NCBI GenBank assembly: GCA_010094045.1
Contig: ML986963.1
Coordinates: 1-10,673, forward strand
DNA length: 10,673 nt
Reading direction: 5' to 3'
Source of the DNA: Lojkania enalia
Lineage: Eukaryota; Ascomycota; Dothideomycetes; Pleosporales
The stretch's first letter is position 1. Every line of letters begins with the position of its first letter. Positions 8,801 to 10,673 of this stretch are shown one piece after another. Made by a program: the position numbers and the translations under genes. The notes beneath the pieces are model-generated. The model did no database searches. It was not told the DNA's origin and worked only from the letters and a program-made list of their open reading frames with translations.

Positions 8801-10644
8801 TAGACCAACGATTAAATAATGCGAATAGACGCAACAAAATTAGTAGTTAGCTTAATACTAGAAATATTATAGAGACTAGAACTTGTAGAATACTCTATAT
8901 ATACTATATAGCGTTTATAGAAGCGTTATAGTAGAAGATAAATAGTAATATACTAGCTAATTAGCCTAGGATCAGTCTATATAGAAATTAGCTACCACCT
9001 CTACTAAAGAAATAGAAGTAGCTTAAGAGGCATCTATTTAGAATCGAATTCAAGAAAGTAGTAGTAGTAGAGTTTTAGAGCTACTGCAGTAAGGGCTGTC
9101 TAGTTTATATAATAGAGACTAAAGCTAGTATATAGCTAGAGATTAAGCTTCTACTACTAATATAGATATTTGCATATAAATTTAATAAGAATAGATATCT
9201 ATATAAGTTTAAAGCTAGGCTAGTTATTAGAGAAGACCTATAGTAGGACTGGGGAGATATATATATAGCTACTCTAGCAGTATAAGTATTCTGATTTCTA
9301 GTTACTCTAGCAGTAGCTTTTAGACTATACGCCTATTAATACGATATTACTAACACTTTCTTAAATATACTGCTAGACAGACTAATATATATCTATATAC
9401 TAGAAGGATTTATATAGAAACTAGGTAAGCTACTAGAGATAAGGAAAGCTCTCTATAGCCTAAGAGATACTCCTCTACTCTAGTATAAGTACCTTAAGAG
9501 CTCGCTGCTTAAGCTAGAACTATAGCTAATCTAGGAGGTCCTATATTTATTTAGAAGTAAGAGCCTAATAGTATTCTTCTATATTAATAATATAGTTGTT
9601 CTAGTCTATCTAAACCACCTTACTATATATTAGTAATTTAAAGCAGGCTTAAAATTGTAGTATAAGCTACGCTTACTTAAACAGCTCTAGTAGTTTCTAA
9701 GAATTAGAATAGTCCGAGACTGGGATATAGGCAGAATCTAGCTTAGTTAAGACTCGTTTATTAATAAGGTCGCAGCTAAGTATAAACTATAGAAGTAGGG
9801 GTAGAGAAGCTATCCTGCAGTACCTCTAGTTAATAACTATCTAGTATTAAATATAGAGGAGCTAAACTATTAGAGAACTAGATATTATTAGCAGCTAGTC
9901 GGATCTCTAAGATATCTAGTAGTCTACACGCGCCTAGACATCTTAAAAGCTTATTTAACTCTAGTAACCTATCTTAAGAATCTAGGATAGAGTTATATTC
10001 GAGTAGTAGAGCACGTCTAGAGATATGTAATTAGTATAAGAGGGCTAGGCTTATAAGTATCTAGACTAGATTAGGAAAATATAACCTACTTTAGTGATAA
10101 GCTACTATTCTATAGAGTATTAGACGCAGTATTTATAGATAATTAAAAGACGCGTCGCAGCTCGCAGGGCTACCTATTTAAGCTTTATAGCCTACCTATC
10201 GACTAAAAAGCGATAATATAGCGCTCGGTTACCAAGTCGACGACTGAGGCTAAGCTGCTAGCTCTATCTATAGTAGGCAGCAAGCTATAATAGTAGACTA
10301 GGGTTTTTAATCACGTAGGGTTTAGTATAGAGATAGTCCCTACACTATTTTATAATAATCAGCAGATAGTAGGTATTACTACTAAAGTAGTAGATAGACT
10401 ATAGACTAGGTTATATTATATAGATACTTATCAGATATAGATTTAATAAGAAATTAAAGTAGAAAGGTTATAGGTTAGCTAGAAGCTGACGAACTAGATG
10501 CTAGTAGATAGTTTTACAAAGGTACTGCCTAAGCAGAAGTACCTTACCTTTTTAAAGTAGCTCGGTCTTATAGAGGTACCTAGACTAGTTAACTAGAAGG
10601 CAGCTTTGCTATTTACTATAGCTAGGGGGGTATATTACAGCTAA
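5842..10644 (+). pseudogene. Copia gag-pol polyprotein remnant (Gag, protease, integrase, RT, RNase H)
   Basis: One frame covers about 1,600 codons with no insertion or deletion noticed, but with frequent TAG/TAA stops (about 24 in 5881-6600 alone). Gag comes first. A Tyr-rich segment near 6721-6757, followed by 'GWQL', resembles a zinc knuckle with its Cys/His lost. A protease-like 'IIDLSLNTYITN' lies at about 7102-7137. The pre-integrase zinc region has Y-T-I-Y (Cys pair lost) at 7669-7680 and then 'SKLYK'. In the integrase core, Asp at 7762 is kept, the second Asp is Asn at 7963 and Glu at 8065 is kept. Reverse transcriptase shows 'FAYKFNKN' near 9169, 'YDITNTFLN' with its Asp at 9343, 'KALYSLRD' near 9450 and Y-I-N-N for YVDD at 9580-9591. 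RNase H contains 'KTRRSSQGYLF' near 10147 and 'TEAK' for TEAE at 10243-10254. The start is a proposed mutated ATG. The stop given lies inside the 3' LTR, so both ends are approximate. Confidence 0.92.
10624..10632 (+). other. Copia polypurine tract
   Basis: The run agggggg lies just before the start of the 3' LTR at 10633. Its place directly upstream of the LTR is that of the purine primer for second-strand DNA synthesis, and it supports both the plus-strand direction and the LTR start. Confidence 0.7.
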
Positions 10645-10673
10645 GCTATTTATAGTTAGCTTCTTAGCAGGTC
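10633..10673 (+). repeat. Copia 3' LTR, first 41 bases (cut by window end)
   Basis: These 41 bases match 5509-5549 at 39 positions; the two differences (cc against tt) are transitions. The remaining 85 or so bases, and the right-hand target duplication, lie outside the window. Confidence 0.9.

Larger units (their letters stand above)
5509..10673 (+). mobile_element. Ty1/copia LTR retrotransposon, nearly complete, RIP-degraded
   Basis: The order is 5' LTR, short leader, single gag-pol frame (Gag, protease, integrase, reverse transcriptase, RNase H), purine tract, then the start of the 3' LTR, which runs off the window. Integrase before reverse transcriptase is the defining order of Ty1/copia. 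If the 3' LTR matches the 126 bp 5' LTR, the whole element would be about 5.25 kb, normal for the group. It begins directly after the gypsy-B gag, which makes it a probable second insertion into gypsy-B. The 5 bp before it (gataa, 5504-5508) would be the target duplication, but the other copy is out of view. No part is translatable because of abundant RIP-type stops. Confidence 0.93.

Noticed and set aside
5842..10644. Alternative genetic code with TAG/TAA read as sense codons, given long frames with regular in-frame stops.
   Set aside because: The stops sit where Trp, Gln or Arg are expected, but Asp to Asn and Cys/His to Tyr changes of the same mutational class accompany them, and the non-coding LTR pair shows the same transitions. 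Mutation explains all of it.
1..10673. Intact host genes, tRNA or rRNA genes, or a defence or metabolic cluster.
   Set aside because: No stop-free frame with family resemblance and no tRNA-like or rRNA-like sequence was seen on either strand. Nearly all positions are accounted for by the three retroelements.

Overview
The window looks like a transposon graveyard from a filamentous ascomycete (Pezizomycotina). It holds no intact gene. It contains remains of three LTR retrotransposons, all saturated with C-to-T / G-to-A changes of the kind made by repeat-induced point mutation (RIP). CA and TG dinucleotides are scarce, TA is everywhere, and former Trp and Gln codons read TAG or TAA. The species cannot be told from the sequence.

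Layout. (1) Bases 1-889 and 5134/5139-5508 are two halves of one Gag coding frame from a Ty3/gypsy-type element on the + strand, here called gypsy-B. (2) Bases 890-5134 are a second Ty3/gypsy element (chromovirus type, - strand), here gypsy-A, inserted in that gag. It has two 202-203 bp LTRs, a polypurine tract, gag, and pol with protease, reverse transcriptase, partial RNase H, integrase C-terminus and chromodomain. A 4-5 bp target-site duplication flanks it, and removing the insert restores the gypsy-B Gag frame. (3) From 5509 to beyond the window end lies a Ty1/copia element on the + strand. It has a 126 bp 5' LTR, a single gag-pol frame of about 4.8 kb, a purine tract and the first 41 bases of the 3' LTR. 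It begins just after the gypsy-B zinc-knuckle region, so it probably entered gypsy-B as well.

The reading frames survive almost without insertions or deletions although each carries dozens of stops. All three Gag zinc-knuckle regions and several catalytic Asp residues are altered by transitions alone. Structural oddities are the loss of the second part of RNase H and the whole integrase catalytic core from gypsy-A without a frame change, and a -1 relation between its gag and pol frames. No undescribed biological system was found. What the window offers is a readable nested insertion history and a clean record of RIP-only decay.
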